59,870 bases of DNA from Clostridiales bacterium. GTDB taxonomy: Bacteria; Bacillota; Clostridia; Tissierellales; GPF-1. The notes under the pieces are model-generated. The model saw only the letters and a program-made list of their open reading frames with translations, searched no databases and was not told the DNA's origin. Below are positions 42,795 through 54,191 of the stretch, in pieces; the stretch's first letter is position 1, and each line of letters begins with the position of its first letter. Both the position numbers and the translations under genes were made by a program. The stretch covers positions 1 through 59,870 of the forward strand of contig JABXKS010000032.1 in the NCBI GenBank assembly GCA_013619125.1, in the 5' to 3' direction.

Positions 42795-44858
42795 ATGACA
42801 AAAAAACGAGTGTACCAAGTAGCTAAGGAATTAAACCTGTCCAGCAAAGAAATGATCAGTAGACTGGAAGAATTAGGCATTGAAACATCAAGCCATATGA
42901 GCACATTGGAAGACGAAGAGGTAAAAACCATCTTAGAATTGTATGCAACCGAAAAAACAGAAGAGAATCCTGTGGAAGAAACAACCGTTCCCCCCACACA
43001 ATCAAAGCCAGAGGAGTCTTCAAAAGAAGAACCAAAGAAGAAAAACAGAAAGAAAAAAAATAAAAAACCTTCTACTCCTGTGCAAGTTCAAGCAGAAAAT
43101 CCAGTAGAAGAAGATGGACGCATTCAAATTGAAGAGACCATCACTGTCAAGGAATTGGCAGATAAATTAGATATCGCTGCCAACGCTTTGATCGGTAAAT
43201 TGATGATGGCTGGAACCATGGCCTCCATCAATGAAAGCATCTCCTTTGAAACAGCAGAACTTGTTGCCCTGGAGTTTGGCATTGAAATCGTGAAAAAAGT
43301 AAAAGCAGTCCTTGTCGATTTGGAGCTTGATCCGGAAGATCCGGAAGAGTTGTTGCAAAGTCGTGCACCGATTGTTACGGTCATGGGTCATGTTGACCAC
43401 GGCAAGACCTCTCTTCTTGACGCCATGCGGAACACCGCAATTACCGAACGTGAAGCTGGTGGAATCACGCAGCATATTGGCGCGTCAAGCATCAAAATTC
43501 ATGATAAAGAAATTGTCTTCTTGGATACACCAGGTCATGAGGCGTTTACGGCCATGCGTGCCCGAGGTGCTCAAGTAACCGATATCGCTGTGCTTGTTGT
43601 TGCTGCCGATGACGGTGTGATGCCTCAAACTATTGAAGCTATCAATCACTCCAAAGCTGCTGGCGTTCCCATTATTGTTGCAGTCAATAAAATTGACAAG
43701 CCAACTGCCAATCCGGATCGCGTGCTTCAAGAATTGTCAGAGCACGGTCTATTCCCGGAAGCATGGGGTGGAGATGTGATCACAGTCAACGTATCAGCCA
43801 TTTCGGGCGAAGGTCTAGATGAACTGATGGAAATGATTTTATTGGTCGCGGAAGTGGAAGAACTGAAAGCCAACCCAGATCGATTTGCAGTCGGTACGGT
43901 TGTTGAATCTCGATTGGACTCTCAACGGGGACCAGTTGCCACGGTTCTGATCAACAAAGGAACCCTTCATGTTGGCGATTCTATTTTCTCCGGCGTAGCC
44001 GTTGGCAAGGTTCGTGCCATGATCAATGACAAGGGACGAAGAGTAAAAACAGCGGGTCCGTCTACACCGGTTGAAGTCATGGGTCTCTCCCATACACCGG
44101 AAGCCGGCGCGTTCCTATACGCTGTTCAAAACGATAAGATTGCGAAAAGCTATGCCAGCGCCAACCAAGAAACAGCGCGGCAAGAAAGTTACAAGACAAC
44201 AAAACGTGTATCCTTGGATGATTTGTACGAGCAATTACAATTGGGCGAGGTTCAAGACCTAAACCTGATCATCAAAGCGGATGTAAAAGGTTCCATTGAG
44301 GCCGTCAAACAGTCCTTGTTGAAGCTAAGCAACGAAGAAGTAACGGTTAATCCCATTCATGGCGGTGTAGGCGCTATTACCGATACGGATATCATGTTGG
44401 CGTCAGCCTCCAATGCGATCATTATCGGATTTAATGTTCGACCAACAACATCAGCACTTACCTTAGCGGAACAAGAACATGTTGATGTGCGCACCTATCG
44501 AATTATCTACAAAGCCATCGAAGATATTGAATCTGCAATTCGCGGCATGTTGGCGCCAGAATACAAGGAAGTCGTCCAAGGCCGCGCCGAAGTGCGAGCG
44601 ACCTTTAAGGTGCCGAACATTGGCATGGTTGCCGGAATCTATGTAACAGACGGAAAGATTACAAGAAATTCTGAGATTCGTCTTCTTCGTGACAACATCG
44701 TAATTCTGGAAGGAAAACTGGCCTCCCTGAAACGATTCAAAGATGACGTGAAGGAAGTCTTGACCGGCTACGAAGGCGGACTGGGAATCGAAAACTACAA
44801 CGACATCAAAGACGGCGATGTGATCGAAGCCTTCATTATGGAAGAAATCAAGCGTTAA
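42795..44858 (+). CDS. infB: Translation initiation factor IF-2
   Basis: 687 residues. An IF2-N domain (1-50) and a charged linker rich in K and E (about 55-110) are followed by a second IF2-N-like helical part (115-180). The GTPase domain then has G1 GHVDHGKT (198-205), DTPGHEAF and NKID, and domains II-IV complete the protein. It positions initiator tRNA on the 30S subunit. The linker is short, as in Gram-positive IF-2. GGGGGTG precedes the start. Confidence 0.97.
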   Translation: MTKKRVYQVAKELNLSSKEMISRLEELGIETSSHMSTLEDEEVKTILELYATEKTEENPVEETTVPPTQSKPEESSKEEPKKKNRKKKNKKPSTPVQVQAENPVEEDGRIQIEETITVKELADKLDIAANALIGKLMMAGTMASINESISFETAELVALEFGIEIVKKVKAVLVDLELDPEDPEELLQSRAPIVTVMGHVDHGKTSLLDAMRNTAITEREAGGITQHIGASSIKIHDKEIVFLDTPGHEAFTAMRARGAQVTDIAVLVVAADDGVMPQTIEAINHSKAAGVPIIVAVNKIDKPTANPDRVLQELSEHGLFPEAWGGDVITVNVSAISGEGLDELMEMILLVAEVEELKANPDRFAVGTVVESRLDSQRGPVATVLINKGTLHVGDSIFSGVAVGKVRAMINDKGRRVKTAGPSTPVEVMGLSHTPEAGAFLYAVQNDKIAKSYASANQETARQESYKTTKRVSLDDLYEQLQLGEVQDLNLIIKADVKGSIEAVKQSLLKLSNEEVTVNPIHGGVGAITDTDIMLASASNAIIIGFNVRPTTSALTLAEQEHVDVRTYRIIYKAIEDIESAIRGMLAPEYKEVVQGRAEVRATFKVPNIGMVAGIYVTDGKITRNSEIRLLRDNIVILEGKLASLKRFKDDVKEVLTGYEGGLGIENYNDIKDGDVIEAFIMEEIKR

Positions 44859-44870
44859 TTGGAGGTAACT

Positions 44871-45230
44871 ATGCGTTACGCAAGACAAGACCGTATAGCG
44901 GAAGAAATGAAAAAAGCGTTGAGTCAAGGCATTCGAGACCATTTGACCGATGCTGAAACTGCGACGATTTGGAGCATCACACAAATTGAAGTTACCAAGG
45001 ATTTGCGGCATGCGAAAGTATTTGTCAGCATTTTAGGTACCAAGGAACAAGAAGCTGGGATGATGGCGGCTTTACAGAAGAAATCGGGAACCTTGAGAAA
45101 GCTGATCGGCCGAAAGGTTCGCATGCATTTCACACCCGAACTTCACTTTTTTCACGATCATTCCATTGAACATGGTTTGAAAATCTCAACGATTCTCAAC
45201 GAAATCAAAGATAGGGACGACCATGAATAA
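44871..45230 (+). CDS. rbfA: Ribosome-binding factor A
   Basis: 119 residues, a KH-like fold (RIAEEMKKALSQGI, IEVTKDLRHAKVFVSILG, IGRKVRMHFTPELHFFHDHSIEHG). It is needed for 16S rRNA 5'-end maturation and cold adaptation. ATG 44871 has GGAGG five bases upstream. It overlaps nrnA by eight bases. Confidence 0.95.
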   Translation: MRYARQDRIAEEMKKALSQGIRDHLTDAETATIWSITQIEVTKDLRHAKVFVSILGTKEQEAGMMAALQKKSGTLRKLIGRKVRMHFTPELHFFHDHSIEHGLKISTILNEIKDRDDHE

Positions 45231-46191
45231 ACGGGAAGCGCATCGGCTGCATGAAAAGCTGAGTCGCATTGATACGGTATGCATCGTTTCGCATGCCCAT
45301 CCCGATGGAGACAGCTTGGGATCCCTCTTGGGGCTTGCGGCTCTCATCGAAAATCATTATCATTGCGAGGTGGAGCGGGTCTTGTCAGACTCGACTCCAT
45401 TTCGTTATGCCTTTATGGATACCACCAAAGCGGTTCCCTATGAGGCCTGCTTGGAGAAGACCTACGATTGTTGCATCCTGGTAGACTGTAGCGATGAAGA
45501 TCGTTTGGGCGATGCCAAGCGGTTATTGCCGCAAGCCAAAGCGCTGATCAATATCGATCACCATCGCAGCAATCAAAGCTTTGGTGCCATCAACCTGGTA
45601 GAAGCAGATTGCAGCTCAACCGGAGAATTGATCTATCACTTGGCGAAGTGCTTGGACTGGCAAATCAACTCTGAAATTGCCTCCGCTCTTTATGTCGCCA
45701 TCGCAACGGACACTGGCAGCTTTCAATATTCCAACACCACCCAAAGAACCCATTTGGCGGCAGCGGAGTTATTGAGCCACCCTTTTGAAGTGGATCTGGT
45801 GCGGGAGCGTTTGTTTCAAAGCGAACCCCTCAATAAGGCCAAGCTTTTTATTACCCTGGTTCAATCCATTGCATTTACCTCCGAGGGCAAAGTCGGTGGT
45901 TGCAGTGTCACTCAAAAAGATCTTGATCAATTCCAAGCCTCTTACGAAGATTTGGACGGGGTTGTTGAATTTGTGCGCAATATAGAAACCATTCGCATTT
46001 CCTATCTAATCAAAGAGGTGGGAGAAAATGAATTCCGAGCAAGTTTGCGTTCGAAACCTCCGACTCGGGTGGACAAAATCGCTCAGCAATTTGGCGGGGG
46101 TGGGCATGCCTATGCCGCAGGATGTTCCTTTACGGGAAGCCTTGTGCAATTTCAAGAACAATTGATTCGAGCCTGTGAGGAAAACATATGA
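45223..46191 (+). CDS. nrnA: Bifunctional oligoribonuclease/pAp phosphatase NrnA
   Basis: 322 residues. The N-terminal DHH phosphoesterase domain has SHAHPDGDSLGS, VDCSDEDRLG and INIDHHRSN. The C-terminal DHHA1 domain has GGGGHAYAAGCSF. NrnA degrades short RNA oligomers and dephosphorylates pAp. Its position between rbfA and truB is typical of Firmicutes. It ends in an ATGA overlap with truB. Confidence 0.94.
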   Translation: MNKREAHRLHEKLSRIDTVCIVSHAHPDGDSLGSLLGLAALIENHYHCEVERVLSDSTPFRYAFMDTTKAVPYEACLEKTYDCCILVDCSDEDRLGDAKRLLPQAKALINIDHHRSNQSFGAINLVEADCSSTGELIYHLAKCLDWQINSEIASALYVAIATDTGSFQYSNTTQRTHLAAAELLSHPFEVDLVRERLFQSEPLNKAKLFITLVQSIAFTSEGKVGGCSVTQKDLDQFQASYEDLDGVVEFVRNIETIRISYLIKEVGENEFRASLRSKPPTRVDKIAQQFGGGGHAYAAGCSFTGSLVQFQEQLIRACEENI

Positions 46192-47033
46192 ATGGATTTA
46201 TCGTTGTATTTAAGCCAACGGGAATGACCTCTCACGATATTGTCTCGCGGGTCAGACGGCTGACGGGGATTCGACAGGTGGGCCATACCGGCACACTCGA
46301 TCCCAATGCCAGCGGGGTATTACCCATTGCCATCGGCAAGGCTACCAAGGCGATCCCATATCTTTTGGAGGAACGAAAGGTATACCGCGCCGAACTTACC
46401 TTGGGGGTGGAAACCGATACCTGCGATCGATATGGTGAAACGGTTGCAACTAGTGAAGAAGTTGAACGTTCTAAAGAAGTTTTTCTTAAAGCAGCACAAA
46501 CCCTTCTGGGTGAGATTGATCAACTTCCACCGATCTTCTCCGCCATTCGTATCAACGGGAAACGCGCTTATGAATTGGCACGTAGCGGCAAGGTACCAGA
46601 GATGAAACTTAGAAAAGTCAACATTCATTCTATTGAATTGATTTCAGTGGATCAAAATCGATTTCTTTTCGATGTTGTCTGTTCCAAGGGAACCTATATC
46701 CGCTCCCTATGTCGAGATTTGGCGATTCACATGGATAGTGTGGGGCATATGTCCATGTTGATTCGATTCGAATCCGGGATCTTCACGGCGGAAAACGCAC
46801 TTTATGATTGGGATCAATTAGAAAGTGCTCTTTTGCCAATTGATCAGGCTTTATCGCACTTTCCTGCCATTCAGGTGGATCCAGACGAAGAAAAGCGTCT
46901 TTTGTATGGTCAGGTCATTTCCAAAACCGCTGATCCATCAACGGAAGTCTTTCGGGTATACAGTGCTTCTCGATTCTTGGGAATCGCAGAATGCAAAAAC
47001 AATCAAATGAAGATGAAACGGCAATTCATCTAG
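46188..47033 (+). CDS. truB: tRNA pseudouridine(55) synthase
   Basis: 281 residues. FKPTGMTSHDIV and the catalytic GHTGTLDPNASGVL (D38), then KTYxAELxLG-like YRAELTLGVETDT, and CSKGTYIRSLCRDLA are TruB motifs. It makes the universal T-loop pseudouridine. It is coupled to nrnA by ATGA. Confidence 0.96.
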   Translation: MNGFIVVFKPTGMTSHDIVSRVRRLTGIRQVGHTGTLDPNASGVLPIAIGKATKAIPYLLEERKVYRAELTLGVETDTCDRYGETVATSEEVERSKEVFLKAAQTLLGEIDQLPPIFSAIRINGKRAYELARSGKVPEMKLRKVNIHSIELISVDQNRFLFDVVCSKGTYIRSLCRDLAIHMDSVGHMSMLIRFESGIFTAENALYDWDQLESALLPIDQALSHFPAIQVDPDEEKRLLYGQVISKTADPSTEVFRVYSASRFLGIAECKNNQMKMKRQFI

Positions 47034-47047
47034 GAGTTGAACCCATT

Positions 47048-47980
47048 ATGAAAATCATCATGAGTGAAAAATATCAAATGGATCAAGAAACCATTGTGGT
47101 TCTTGGAAATTTTGACGGCATTCATCAAGGACATCAGTCCCTTTTGAAAATGGCCCGGGAAGAAAAAGAAGGCACGAAGCGCAAGGTGTTGGTTTTTACC
47201 TTTCAAAGCCATCCCTCCCACGACCTGCCGGGACGCAAAGCAATCCGCTACTTGTTTTCCAATCAACAGCGAATTGAAATCTTTGAAACCCTTGGCGTAG
47301 ACATCATGTATTCCATTCCTTTTTCAAATGTGAAAAACATGCCCGCATCTCGTTTCGTTCAGGAGATTCTGCTTCAGTATCTCAAGGCGTCCACGATTAT
47401 CATCGGACATGACTTTCGTTTTGGCGCCGGAGCGGAAGGGGACGTTGCCCTTTTGAAAAAGATTTGCGATTCCGTCGGCACCAAGGTGATCGTGGTGGGG
47501 AAGAAGAGTCTTGGTGAGGAGCGTATCAGCAGTACTCGGATTCGCAATGCCATTTCACAAGGGGACTTACAGGAAGCCGAACACCTTTTAGGACGCCCCT
47601 ATCAATTGTCCGGACACGTGATTCACGGAAAAAAGTTGGGCCGAACCATGGGAATTCCAACGGCGAATTTAGAGATGAGACTGCCTTACGTTGTACCCAA
47701 ATTCGGTGTCTATTTTTCTCAAGTCATCATCGAGAATCAAGCCTATTACGCCGTAACGAGCATCGGCATGAATCCAACGGTTGATCAGCGAATCCATCCG
47801 AGCATTGAAATCCATATCCTAGATTTTAACGAAGATATTTATGATACCCAGGTTCGTCTAAACCTATTTCAGTTGCTTCGCGAGGAAAAGAAATTTTCCA
47901 ATCTTGATGCCTTGATCCACCAGATCCATCAAGATATTGAACAAGTGCGAGAAATGGTTTACAAATTGCGGGATTTATGA
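47048..47980 (+). CDS. ribF: Riboflavin kinase / FAD synthetase
   Basis: 310 residues, the normal length. The N-terminal FMN adenylyltransferase has GNFDGIHQGHQSLL and GHDFRFGAGAEGD. The C-terminal riboflavin kinase has GKKLGRTMGIPTAN and FGVYFSQV. It converts riboflavin to FMN and FAD. ATG 47048 is chosen for length and for GGAG 11 bases upstream; an upstream in-frame ATG lies inside truB. Confidence 0.94.
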   Translation: MKIIMSEKYQMDQETIVVLGNFDGIHQGHQSLLKMAREEKEGTKRKVLVFTFQSHPSHDLPGRKAIRYLFSNQQRIEIFETLGVDIMYSIPFSNVKNMPASRFVQEILLQYLKASTIIIGHDFRFGAGAEGDVALLKKICDSVGTKVIVVGKKSLGEERISSTRIRNAISQGDLQEAEHLLGRPYQLSGHVIHGKKLGRTMGIPTANLEMRLPYVVPKFGVYFSQVIIENQAYYAVTSIGMNPTVDQRIHPSIEIHILDFNEDIYDTQVRLNLFQLLREEKKFSNLDALIHQIHQDIEQVREMVYKLRDL

Positions 47981-47994
47981 TATCGTAATATGTT
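47966..47994 (+). promoter_or_regulatory. Probable promoter of rpsO
   Basis: TTGCGG (47966-47971, at the end of ribF) and TATGTT (47989-47994) with a 17-base spacer. Confidence 0.55.
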
Positions 47995-47998
47995 GTTA

Positions 47999-48071
47999 CC
48001 CTGTCTGCGTTTTTCGACACCTCGACGATTACTCGGATAGGGAGAATAAATAATTTGAGGAGGCAATACAC
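47999..48071 (+). promoter_or_regulatory. Structured rpsO leader (candidate S15 autoregulatory site)
   Basis: CCCTGTCTG (47999-48007) pairs with CGGATAGGG (48034-48042) over nine positions with two G-U pairs. It encloses a small TCGA/TCGA stem. GAGGAGG follows at about 48057. S15 represses its own translation by binding 5' leaders in several bacteria, including bacilli. The fold fits that idea but was not compared with known leaders. Confidence 0.45.
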
Positions 48072-48338
48072 ATGTTAGCAAAAGAAATTAAAGCACAACT
48101 TGTACAAGAATACCAAACACACGAAGGGGACACTGGTTCTCCGGAGGTGCAAATCGCTATCCTAACAGCCCGCATCAACGAGTTGAATGAACATTTACAA
48201 ACGCATAAAAAAGATTTTCATTCACGCCGTGGTCTATTGAAGATGGTTGGTCAGCGCCGAGGCCTATTAAACTACTTGAAAAAATCCGAAGTGGATCGTT
48301 ATAGAATTTTAATCAAGAGATTGGGTCTAAGAAAATAA
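48072..48338 (+). CDS. rpsO: 30S ribosomal protein S15
   Basis: 88 residues. [24 protein letters not shown] and [20 protein letters not shown] are diagnostic. GAGGAGG precedes the start. It is followed by a terminator and pnp, the standard pairing. Confidence 0.98.
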   Translation: MLAKEIKAQLVQEYQTHEGDTGSPEVQIAILTARINELNEHLQTHKKDFHSRRGLLKMVGQRRGLLNYLKKSEVDRYRILIKRLGLRK

Positions 48339-48339
48339 T

Positions 48340-48368
48340 AAAAAGCGGGGGTATCCCGCTTTTTGTTT
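48340..48368 (+). terminator. Terminator after rpsO
   Basis: Stem AAAAGCGGG (48341-48349)/CCCGCTTTT (48355-48363), five-base loop, then TGTTTT. Some read-through to pnp is likely because no promoter is evident before pnp. Confidence 0.82.
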
Positions 48369-48391
48369 TACAACCGAAAAGGAGGTAGACA

Positions 48392-50599
48392 ATGATTCGA
48401 GAATTTGAATATCTATTAGCAGGAAAAACCCTGAAAGTAACCACTGGAAAAATTGCGGAGCAGGCTCACGGCTCATGCATCGTAACCCTTGGCGATACTG
48501 TCGTCATGGCCAATGTGACCAGCTCAAAAAAACCGAGACCAGGTATCGATTTTTTCCCTTTAGCTGTTGAGTACCAGGAAAAATATTATGCAGCAGGCAA
48601 GATCCCAGGTGGATTCATCAAACGAGAAGGACGTCTAAGCACGCAAGCAATCTTAACGTGTCGCTTGATTGATCGTCCGATGCGACCGCTATTCCCGAAA
48701 GGCTTCCGCAACGATGTTCAAGTTGTTGTGACTGCCCTTTCTGTTGAACCGGACGTAAAGCCTGACATACCTGCTATGCTGGCATCCGCCATTGCCATAA
48801 GCATTTCTGACATTCCATTCAGCGGACCCGTTGCATCGATACATGCCGGTATGATTGATGGAAAAGTCATTTTGATGCCCAATGAGGAACAGCGAGAAGC
48901 ATCTCAGCTTGATCTGATTGTTGCCGGTACTGCCGATGCCGTTATGATGGTAGAAGCAGGATCGAACATTATCTCGGAAGCGGAAATGCTCGACGGGATC
49001 TTGACCTCTCATGATGAAATTAGAAATCTTTGTGGCTTTATCTCGAACATTGTCGAAGAGGTAGGCAAAGATAAATTTGAATTTGAAGTGCCGGAAATTG
49101 ATGGGGACCTATTTGCCTCCGTTGAAACCCTTGCACGTCCTCAATTAAAGGAAGCCGTTTTGGTTTTCGAAAAATTAGCGAGAAACGAAGCCATCGGTGC
49201 TGTTCGCGAAGCGGTATTGGCTGAATTGCTTGATGAGGAAGAAACCCTTGCTGGTCAACTGCAGCAAAGTTTTGACAAACTCTTGAAGCAAGAAGTCCGC
49301 GAATTGATCTTGCAAGGCGTTCGACCAGACAGCCGAAAGCATGAAGAAATTCGTGCCATCAACTCTGAGGTTGGCTTATTGCCACGTACGCATGGTTCCG
49401 CGCTCTTTACTCGGGGCCAAACGCAAGCGATGTCCATTGTAACGTTGGGTACTTCAAGCGATGTTCAAATCATTGACGGATTGGGAAAAGAAGAGAAACG
49501 TCGATATATGCATCACTACAATTTTCCTCCATACTGTACCGGTGAAGCGTATATGATGCGTGGTCCAAAGCGACGTGAAATTGGTCATGGCGCCTTGGCA
49601 GAACGTGCCTTGATTCCTGTGCTTCCGGATCACGAAACATTCCCATACACCATCCGTGTGGTATCTGAGATCTTGAGCTCAAACGGCTCTTCTTCTCAAG
49701 CCAGCATTTGCGGCAGCAGCCTTTCCATGATGGATGCTGGGGTTCCGATTTCAGCGCCTGTTGCAGGGATTGCCATGGGATTGATCAAAGAAGACGATCG
49801 CTTGGCGATTCTATCCGACATTCAAGGTCTGGAAGATCATCTTGGCGATATGGACTTTAAGGTTGCCGGAACACGAGAAGGCATCACCGCGATTCAAATG
49901 GATATCAAGATTGCCGGAATCGAACGTAAGATTCTGGAGCAAGCCTTGGAAAGCGCTCGAGTTGGCCGCTTGTACATCCTAGACAAAATGAATGAAACCA
50001 TGCAAGTACCTCGTGACGACACGTCACAATACGCGCCGCGAATCATCTCTATGATGGTGCCGGTTGACAAGATCCGTACCGTTATCGGTTCTGGTGGGAA
50101 AACAATCAACGCTATTATCGAAGAAACTGGCGTGAAAATTGATATCGACGATTCTGGTTTGATCGAGATCGCTGCTGAATCAGGTGCGGCCGGTGAAAAA
50201 GCCAAAGCCATCATCGAATCGATTGTAACAGATCCAGTTGTAGGTACCGTGTACCAAGCGAAGGTAACCCGCACTTTGACATTCGGCGCATTCTTAGAAT
50301 TCTTGCCGGGCAAAGAAGGCTTGATCCACATTTCTCGACTTGCCGTTGAACGCGTGAAGAGCGTGGAAGACGTCGTCAAAGTCGGCGATATGTTGGAAGT
50401 GAAATTGGTTGCAGTCGATGATCAAGGCCGCTATGATTTAGCCCGCACGGACATTCCGTTTGTCGAACGAAAACGAGACGACAGTCGCAAAAGCAATTCT
50501 CATTCAAGAGATGGCAATAGACGTCGACCACCTCGTCGCGATGACAACCATTCGTCTGCTCCTCGACAAGATAAGCCGAGCGAGAAAAAAGAACAATAA
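48392..50599 (+). CDS. pnp: Polyribonucleotide nucleotidyltransferase (PNPase)
   Basis: 735 residues. Two RNase PH-like domains (about 10-230 and 320-550), with [13 protein letters not shown] and the active-site DMDFKVAGT, are followed by KH ([17 protein letters not shown]) and S1 ([20 protein letters not shown] in pieces). A basic, arginine-rich tail of about 40 residues closes the protein. It degrades mRNA phosphorolytically and works with RNase Y, also encoded here. AAGGAGG precedes the start. Confidence 0.97.
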   Translation: MIREFEYLLAGKTLKVTTGKIAEQAHGSCIVTLGDTVVMANVTSSKKPRPGIDFFPLAVEYQEKYYAAGKIPGGFIKREGRLSTQAILTCRLIDRPMRPLFPKGFRNDVQVVVTALSVEPDVKPDIPAMLASAIAISISDIPFSGPVASIHAGMIDGKVILMPNEEQREASQLDLIVAGTADAVMMVEAGSNIISEAEMLDGILTSHDEIRNLCGFISNIVEEVGKDKFEFEVPEIDGDLFASVETLARPQLKEAVLVFEKLARNEAIGAVREAVLAELLDEEETLAGQLQQSFDKLLKQEVRELILQGVRPDSRKHEEIRAINSEVGLLPRTHGSALFTRGQTQAMSIVTLGTSSDVQIIDGLGKEEKRRYMHHYNFPPYCTGEAYMMRGPKRREIGHGALAERALIPVLPDHETFPYTIRVVSEILSSNGSSSQASICGSSLSMMDAGVPISAPVAGIAMGLIKEDDRLAILSDIQGLEDHLGDMDFKVAGTREGITAIQMDIKIAGIERKILEQALESARVGRLYILDKMNETMQVPRDDTSQYAPRIISMMVPVDKIRTVIGSGGKTINAIIEETGVKIDIDDSGLIEIAAESGAAGEKAKAIIESIVTDPVVGTVYQAKVTRTLTFGAFLEFLPGKEGLIHISRLAVERVKSVEDVVKVGDMLEVKLVAVDDQGRYDLARTDIPFVERKRDDSRKSNSHSRDGNRRRPPRRDDNHSSAPRQDKPSEKKEQ

Positions 50600-50602
50600 T
50601 TG

Positions 50603-50630
50603 AACATGGACCTTCGGGTTCATGTTTTTT
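50603..50630 (+). terminator. Terminator after pnp
   Basis: Ten-base-pair stem AACATGGACC (50603-50612)/GGTTCATGTT (50617-50626), one G-U pair, with a C(UUCG)G tetraloop and a U tract. Confidence 0.9.
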
Positions 50631-50645
50631 CTTTGCCAAGAACAG

Positions 50646-50654
50646 TGGTATAAT
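50646..50654 (+). promoter_or_regulatory. Extended -10 promoter of the M16 peptidase-ftsK genes
   Basis: TGGTATAAT is an extended -10. TTGCCA lies 10 bases before the hexamer. No normally spaced -35 is seen. It resembles the plsX promoter. Confidence 0.65.
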
Positions 50655-50677
50655 ATAATTAGTTTGCGGAGGAAAGT

Positions 50678-51961
50678 ATGACAAAATCCACACAATTATC
50701 CAATGGAATGAAACTCGTATTTGAACAAAAAAAGTCCATGCATTCTGTAGCCTTTGGGCTATGGGTCCGCGTTGGATCTATTGACGATGGATTGCATTTG
50801 GGTATCGCTCATTTTATCGAACATATGATTTTTAAAGGGAATGATAAATGGAGCGCCAAAAAGATTGCCTCCCATGTTGACCTCTTGGGGGCGCAATTAA
50901 ATGCCTATACCGAGAAAGAAAGCACCTGTTACTACGGCCGAGTCATCGATGAGGAATTTTCATCCCTTTTGAAACTAGTATCCGAAATCGTCTTGAATCC
51001 CGCCATTCAACAGGAGGATGTGGAGAAAGAACGTCAAGTGATTCTGGAAGAAATCAAGATGGACTTGGATACACCCGATGAAAGAATTCACGATCTTTTG
51101 GACGCTTTGATGTTTGAACCCTCACCATACGGCAAGGGAATCCTCGGGGAAGAAAAGACGGTTTCAGCGATGGAATCCACCGTGTTGAAAGCCCATCATC
51201 AATCTTATTACCAGCCGAGTCAAATGGTATTGTCCATCGTTGGAAACGGTGAATTTGAATCCTATGTGAGCCTTGTTGAAGAAATATTCTCGCAGGTTCC
51301 GCCGCAAGAAATTCAAACGCGCGCCTCTTCAAAGGAAACATCAAATCCGAAACACTACCAGCACTTTTCAAAGGAAACCGAACAACTACACCTAGCCTTA
51401 GGGCTTCAATTCCAAGCTCTGACTGAATTGAAGGATCGAATCTATATGTCCATGATCAACAGCTATCTGGGATCAAGCATGAGTTCGCGCCTCTTTCAAG
51501 AGTTTCGCGAGGAGCGGGGATGGGTGTATTCGATCTATTCCTATTCACAATTGTTTCAGTATCATTCCTCATTCAACATCTATGCGGGATTCCAGCCGGA
51601 ACGTACGGAAGAAGTGATTGCCTTGCTTGCGGAGATCTTTCAAGATCTTCGAGCAAAAGGAATTGATCCCGATTCCATTCACACCTTTAAGCGATATCTA
51701 AAGGGAACCCTTGCCATCAGCGATGAAAGCCCCACAAGCCGCATGAATTATCTGGGGAGGGCAACCCTCTTCGAAGAACCTATATACGATTCAGAAGAGA
51801 TTCTAGCCGGTGTGGACGCGATTGATGAAGTTGAACTCAATGCCTTCTTGATGTCTCTATTGGAGCAAGAGGTAAGTGTCGTCACACTCGGTCCCATCAG
51901 TCCGGCGCGCGCAGAAGCGCTCGCTATTTCCATCCAGGAACTAAACGGGAAAGCGGAATAA
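50678..51961 (+). CDS. M16 family zinc metallopeptidase (YmxG/MPP-like)
   Basis: 427 residues. Inverted zinc motif HFIEH (45-49) with the distal glutamate in [11 protein letters not shown] (about 112-122). The C-terminal half has [20 protein letters not shown], the M16 substrate-chamber signature. It is a processing peptidase of the mitochondrial MPP beta-subunit type, found next to pnp in most Firmicutes. The natural substrate is unclear. No signal peptide is seen, so it is cytosolic. Confidence 0.93.
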   Translation: MTKSTQLSNGMKLVFEQKKSMHSVAFGLWVRVGSIDDGLHLGIAHFIEHMIFKGNDKWSAKKIASHVDLLGAQLNAYTEKESTCYYGRVIDEEFSSLLKLVSEIVLNPAIQQEDVEKERQVILEEIKMDLDTPDERIHDLLDALMFEPSPYGKGILGEEKTVSAMESTVLKAHHQSYYQPSQMVLSIVGNGEFESYVSLVEEIFSQVPPQEIQTRASSKETSNPKHYQHFSKETEQLHLALGLQFQALTELKDRIYMSMINSYLGSSMSSRLFQEFREERGWVYSIYSYSQLFQYHSSFNIYAGFQPERTEEVIALLAEIFQDLRAKGIDPDSIHTFKRYLKGTLAISDESPTSRMNYLGRATLFEEPIYDSEEILAGVDAIDEVELNAFLMSLLEQEVSVVTLGPISPARAEALAISIQELNGKAE

Positions 51962-51983
51962 AAGAAATCATCAGGAGGGAAAC

Positions 51984-54191
51984 ATGCCAAGACAAAAAAA
52001 GAAAAAACAAACTTCAGAACCGAACAATCGAAAACGGCTTACACAATCGTTGCTCTTATTTTCTATTGGTGTGGTTTTGTTGCTGGGACTTTTGAACCTT
52101 TCCACTGGATTTATCACCGATCGTCTCTTGTGGGGGTTTCAATGGCTATTTGGAAAATCAGCCGGAATCCTGGCCGCTCTTTTCTTCTTCTTTGCCTATC
52201 AAGTTTTTAAAGAAGATCCGCCAAAAAGGCGCTATGTGCTGGATTTTACTATTTTGTTTTTGCTTGTCATTACCCTCGTGGAATTACTTGCAAGCCCGTC
52301 TGGGAGTTTGCAGGAATCCTATTCAGTCATGATGAATAGTCGCACAGAGGATCTACACGTGCATCTGGTTTCTGCAGGAGGTGCCATTGGACTCTCTCTT
52401 GCATACCTGATGGTAGCCGCCATTGGTCGGATGGCAAGTTTTGTCATTCTATTGACCACAGCCAGCTTTTACACGATCCATCTTCTGATCACCGATGAAT
52501 TAAAAAATCAATTCGCCGCCTATCAAGCAAGGCGAAAAGAGAATCAGAGAAAAACAAAATCACAAAGCGAAAAGAAACCCATTCGCAAAAAGGTGGAGCG
52601 AAAACCAAAAAAAACAGCCGCTCCCATAGTGGCAGTCGCCGAGGAACCGGAACAAAAGAACAAACCGGTCCTTGTACCAACGCCCGTGAAGAAAACAAAA
52701 CCGGATTCGCCAAAAGAGATGATTGTTCCAAAACAGGACCATTCGGGCTATCAACTACCAGGCTTTGATCTGCTAAAACGCGGCAATCAAAACCCTGCCC
52801 GCGGTAATCTGCACGCTGAGGAACAAGGAGAACAATTGGTGGCGCTGCTTCAAAGCTTTGGCATCGAGTCAAAGATCTTGAATATCAGCTATGGTCCATC
52901 CATTACGCGATTTGAATTGCAGCCGGCTCCCGGCGTTAAAATCAGCCGCATCAAAAATTTGTCTGACGATATCGCTTTGGGCATGGCAAGCGCGGATGTG
53001 CGCATTGAAGCACCCATTCCCGGGAAAAAAGCCATCGGCATCGAGGTACCCAATGAGAAAAAACAAATGGTTCTCTTTCGAGAGGTGATCGAAACCCCGC
53101 AATTTCATGATTCCGATTCCAATCTGACTATCGGCCTTGGAAAAACCATTTCCGGAAAGCCATTGATTGCGGATATTGAAAAGATGCCTCATCTCTTGAT
53201 CGCCGGCGCAACAGGCTCGGGCAAGAGCGTCTGCGTCAATACCATTATCTGCAGCATCCTCTACAAGGCTTCGCCCGAGGAGGTCAAGCTGCTCTTGATT
53301 GATCCAAAGATGGTAGAACTCACCGCTTATAATCAAATCCCGCATCTTTTAATCCCCGTCGTTGTGGATCCAAAGAAAGCGGCATCCGCCTTGCATTGGG
53401 CGGTAGGAGAGATGACTAAGCGCTATAAGTTATTCTCCGAGGAACGGGTGCGAAACTATCGTGCCTATAATGAGAAGATGGCGGAGCGCGAGGATGCGCA
53501 ATCCCTGCCTCAAATTGTCATTATTATCGATGAATTGGCGGACCTGATGATGACGTCTCCCAGCGAAGTGGAAGACAGCATCTGTCGATTGGCGCAAATG
53601 GCTCGTGCGGCGGGCATTCACTTGATTGTTGCGACGCAGCGGCCATCTGTTGACGTCATCACGGGCTTGATCAAAGCCAATATTCCATCTAGAATTTCCT
53701 TTGCCGTCAGCTCGCAGGTCGATTCTCGAACGATTCTGGATATGGCCGGTGCAGAAAAATTATTGGGAAAAGGGGATATGCTTTTTTATCCCGTCGGTGC
53801 ATCAAAACCCATTCGAACCCAGGGCGCTTTTATCTCCGAAGAAGAAGTCAATCGGCTGGTTCAGTCCTTGGCGAAACCAGCTGAGTTTCAAGAAGAACTC
53901 GTGCAGGAATTGGAAAAACCAAAAATTGATTCCTCTCAGGACTCCCTGGATTCGCTCTATGAAAATGCCCTGCAATTGGTGATTGATGAACAACGGGCTT
54001 CCACTTCTTTGCTTCAGCGAAGATTGAAAGTGGGCTATGCCCGCGCTGGACGAATTATCGATCAATTGGAAGAAAACGGCATGATTAGCGGACACCAGGG
54101 CAGCAAGGCCCGATCCGTGCTCGTAGATGCCGATTACTTGAATCAGCTAGATGAAAAGGAGGATTCTGTTGCTACCTTTACAGAAAATTAG
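51984..54191 (+). CDS. ftsK: DNA translocase FtsK/SpoIIIE
   Basis: 735 residues. Four to five membrane helices (about 22-42, 52-72, 85-103, 128-148, 150-170) are followed by a basic linker (175-250). The motor has Walker A GATGSGKS (408-415), Walker [14 protein letters not shown] and [12 protein letters not shown]. The C-terminal gamma winged helix (about 665-720; [20 protein letters not shown]) reads polar KOPS/SRS sites. It pumps chromosomes across the division or sporulation septum. AGGAGGG precedes the start. It overlaps mnmH by 23 bases. Confidence 0.95.
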   Translation: MPRQKKKKQTSEPNNRKRLTQSLLLFSIGVVLLLGLLNLSTGFITDRLLWGFQWLFGKSAGILAALFFFFAYQVFKEDPPKRRYVLDFTILFLLVITLVELLASPSGSLQESYSVMMNSRTEDLHVHLVSAGGAIGLSLAYLMVAAIGRMASFVILLTTASFYTIHLLITDELKNQFAAYQARRKENQRKTKSQSEKKPIRKKVERKPKKTAAPIVAVAEEPEQKNKPVLVPTPVKKTKPDSPKEMIVPKQDHSGYQLPGFDLLKRGNQNPARGNLHAEEQGEQLVALLQSFGIESKILNISYGPSITRFELQPAPGVKISRIKNLSDDIALGMASADVRIEAPIPGKKAIGIEVPNEKKQMVLFREVIETPQFHDSDSNLTIGLGKTISGKPLIADIEKMPHLLIAGATGSGKSVCVNTIICSILYKASPEEVKLLLIDPKMVELTAYNQIPHLLIPVVVDPKKAASALHWAVGEMTKRYKLFSEERVRNYRAYNEKMAEREDAQSLPQIVIIIDELADLMMTSPSEVEDSICRLAQMARAAGIHLIVATQRPSVDVITGLIKANIPSRISFAVSSQVDSRTILDMAGAEKLLGKGDMLFYPVGASKPIRTQGAFISEEEVNRLVQSLAKPAEFQEELVQELEKPKIDSSQDSLDSLYENALQLVIDEQRASTSLLQRRLKVGYARAGRIIDQLEENGMISGHQGSKARSVLVDADYLNQLDEKEDSVATFTEN

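Noticed and set aside
52489-52872. Long minus-strand open frame of 127 codons within ftsK.
   Set aside because: It is antisense to an intact ftsK, has no ribosome site and no recognisable protein features. Similar antisense frames elsewhere (for example 49894-50379 in pnp, 38561-39040 in polC) were rejected for the same reason.
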